Assembly: GCA_938049325.1 (NCBI GenBank)
Contig: CALICC010000214.1
Location: 1 to 5,044 of the forward strand
DNA length: 5,044 bases
Direction of reading: 5' to 3'
Source: an uncultured Ilumatobacter sp.
GTDB lineage: Bacteria > Actinomycetota > Acidimicrobiia > Acidimicrobiales > Ilumatobacteraceae
In this document: one piece after another, positions 4,518 through 5,044 of the stretch
How positions within the stretch are numbered: the first letter of the stretch is position 1
How the letters are laid out: each line of letters starts with the position of its first letter
Notes under the pieces: generated by a model
Seen by the model: the letters and a program-made list of their open reading frames with translations, nothing else
Database searches by the model: none
What the model was told of the DNA's origin: nothing
Program-made: the position numbers and the translations under genes

Positions 4518-5044
4518 GCGGCCGCCAGTCACCGCTGGCCGACCAACACCGAGAGCTCGACGCCAACCTCGTCGACTTCGGCGGGTGGGACATGCCGATC
4601 GCGTACCCGTCCGGCACGATTGCCGAGCACATGGCGTGCCGCGAGTCGGCTGCGATGTTCGACGTTTCGCACCTGGGATCGATGCGCGTCGAAGGTCCCG
4701 GGTCGTTCGAGCGGTTGCAGGCAGCACTGACGAACGACCTCTCGAAGATCGCACCCGGCCGAGCTCAGTACACGCACCTCCTCGACGCCGAGAACGCATC
4801 CGTCCTCGACGACATCATCGTCTGGTGGCATCCTCGCGACGAAGGAGCGGACGACGTCTTCGATGTGATGCCGAACGCGTCCAACACCGACCGTGTCGTC
4901 GAGGCCATCGGCGGCATTGACTCCACCGCCACCCGCGCCGTCATCGCGGTACAAGGGCAACAGGCGCGCGCCGTCGTTGAGACGGTCTTTCCCGAGGCTG
5001 CAGCCGTCGGCCGCTTTCGCGTTGCTCGCTGCTCGTGGAGCGGT
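4514..5044 (+). CDS. gcvT: Glycine cleavage system T protein (aminomethyltransferase), 3'-truncated
   Basis: GcvT moves the methylene carbon from the H-protein-bound aminomethyl group to tetrahydrofolate and releases ammonia. The first 177 codons are present and the frame is open to the window edge. A full T protein is about 360-400 residues, so roughly the C-terminal half is missing. Family hallmarks: SPL-x3-H at residues 6-12, the FGGWDMPIAY motif at 22-31, MFDVSHLG at 48-55 and TNDLSKIAPGRAQYTHLL at 73-90. The VLDDIIV motif at 97-103 has the Asp pair (99-100), one of which matches the folate-site aspartate of E. coli GcvT. The segment PNASN (120-124) stands where NAAN is common. The start ATG 4514 overlaps the MerR stop by four bases, and the protein begins immediately with conserved sequence, so the start is secure. 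With gcvH upstream it supports a working glycine cleavage system; in mycobacteria this position is held by gcvB. YgfZ-like or dimethylglycine dehydrogenase relatives are less likely given this context. Confidence 0.94.
   Translation, partial: MSGRQSPLADQHRELDANLVDFGGWDMPIAYPSGTIAEHMACRESAAMFDVSHLGSMRVEGPGSFERLQAALTNDLSKIAPGRAQYTHLLDAENASVLDDIIVWWHPRDEGADDVFDVMPNASNTDRVVEAIGGIDSTATRAVIAVQGQQARAVVETVFPEAAAVGRFRVARCSWSG

Noticed and set aside
4032..4799. Long open frame on the minus strand across the second MerR gene and gcvT
   Set aside because: It is antisense to two well-supported genes, its translation is Arg-rich with no recognisable family, and long antisense frames are expected in GC-rich DNA with strong third-base bias.

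Overview
The window is GC-rich, densely coding bacterial DNA with strong G/C preference at third codon positions. The gene order CDP-alcohol phosphatidyltransferase - gcvH - GarA-like FHA protein - FtsR-like MerR regulator - bifunctional nuclease (DUF151) - second MerR regulator - glycine-cleavage gene is an actinobacterial signature. It matches the Rv1822-Rv1832 neighbourhood of Mycobacterium tuberculosis as I remember it. The overall style (zinc ribbon fused to the FHA protein, GTG starts) suggests a deep-branching actinobacterium such as an Acidimicrobiia member. That assignment is inference, not proof.

Layout. Positions 3-503 (+) hold the 3' part of an SRAP/YedK-HMCES abasic-site-binding protein whose catalytic N-terminus lies outside the window. 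Positions 535-927 (-) encode a HIT-family hydrolase that converges on the SRAP gene and diverges from the next gene. A run of same-strand genes follows: membrane CDP-alcohol phosphatidyltransferase (978-1616), gcvH (1621-2007), zinc-ribbon/FHA GarA-like protein (2017-2505) and ftsR-like regulator (2498-3352). Their spacing is 4 nt, 9 nt and an 8-nt overlap, so they look like one operon. The DUF151 nuclease (3409-3894) comes after a 56-nt gap holding its own apparent leaderless promoter. A 116-nt gap with a well-formed sigma-70-type promoter and several dyads precedes the second MerR gene (4011-4517). That gene overlaps gcvT (4514 to the window end) by ATGA.

How the genes fit together. GcvH and GcvT are the lipoyl carrier and aminomethyltransferase of the glycine cleavage system. 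GarA-type FHA proteins switch 2-oxoglutarate and glutamate metabolism in response to Ser/Thr kinases. FtsR-type MerR proteins control division genes such as ftsZ in Corynebacterium. The block therefore joins one-carbon/nitrogen metabolism, envelope lipid synthesis and growth or division control. No gap exceeds 300 bases. I see no tRNA, rRNA, CRISPR array, insertion sequence or phage feature. I found no clearly new system. The points most worth a second look are the rebuilt N-terminus of the GarA-like protein, the dyad-rich promoter of the second MerR gene, and two identically spaced leaderless GTG promoters.
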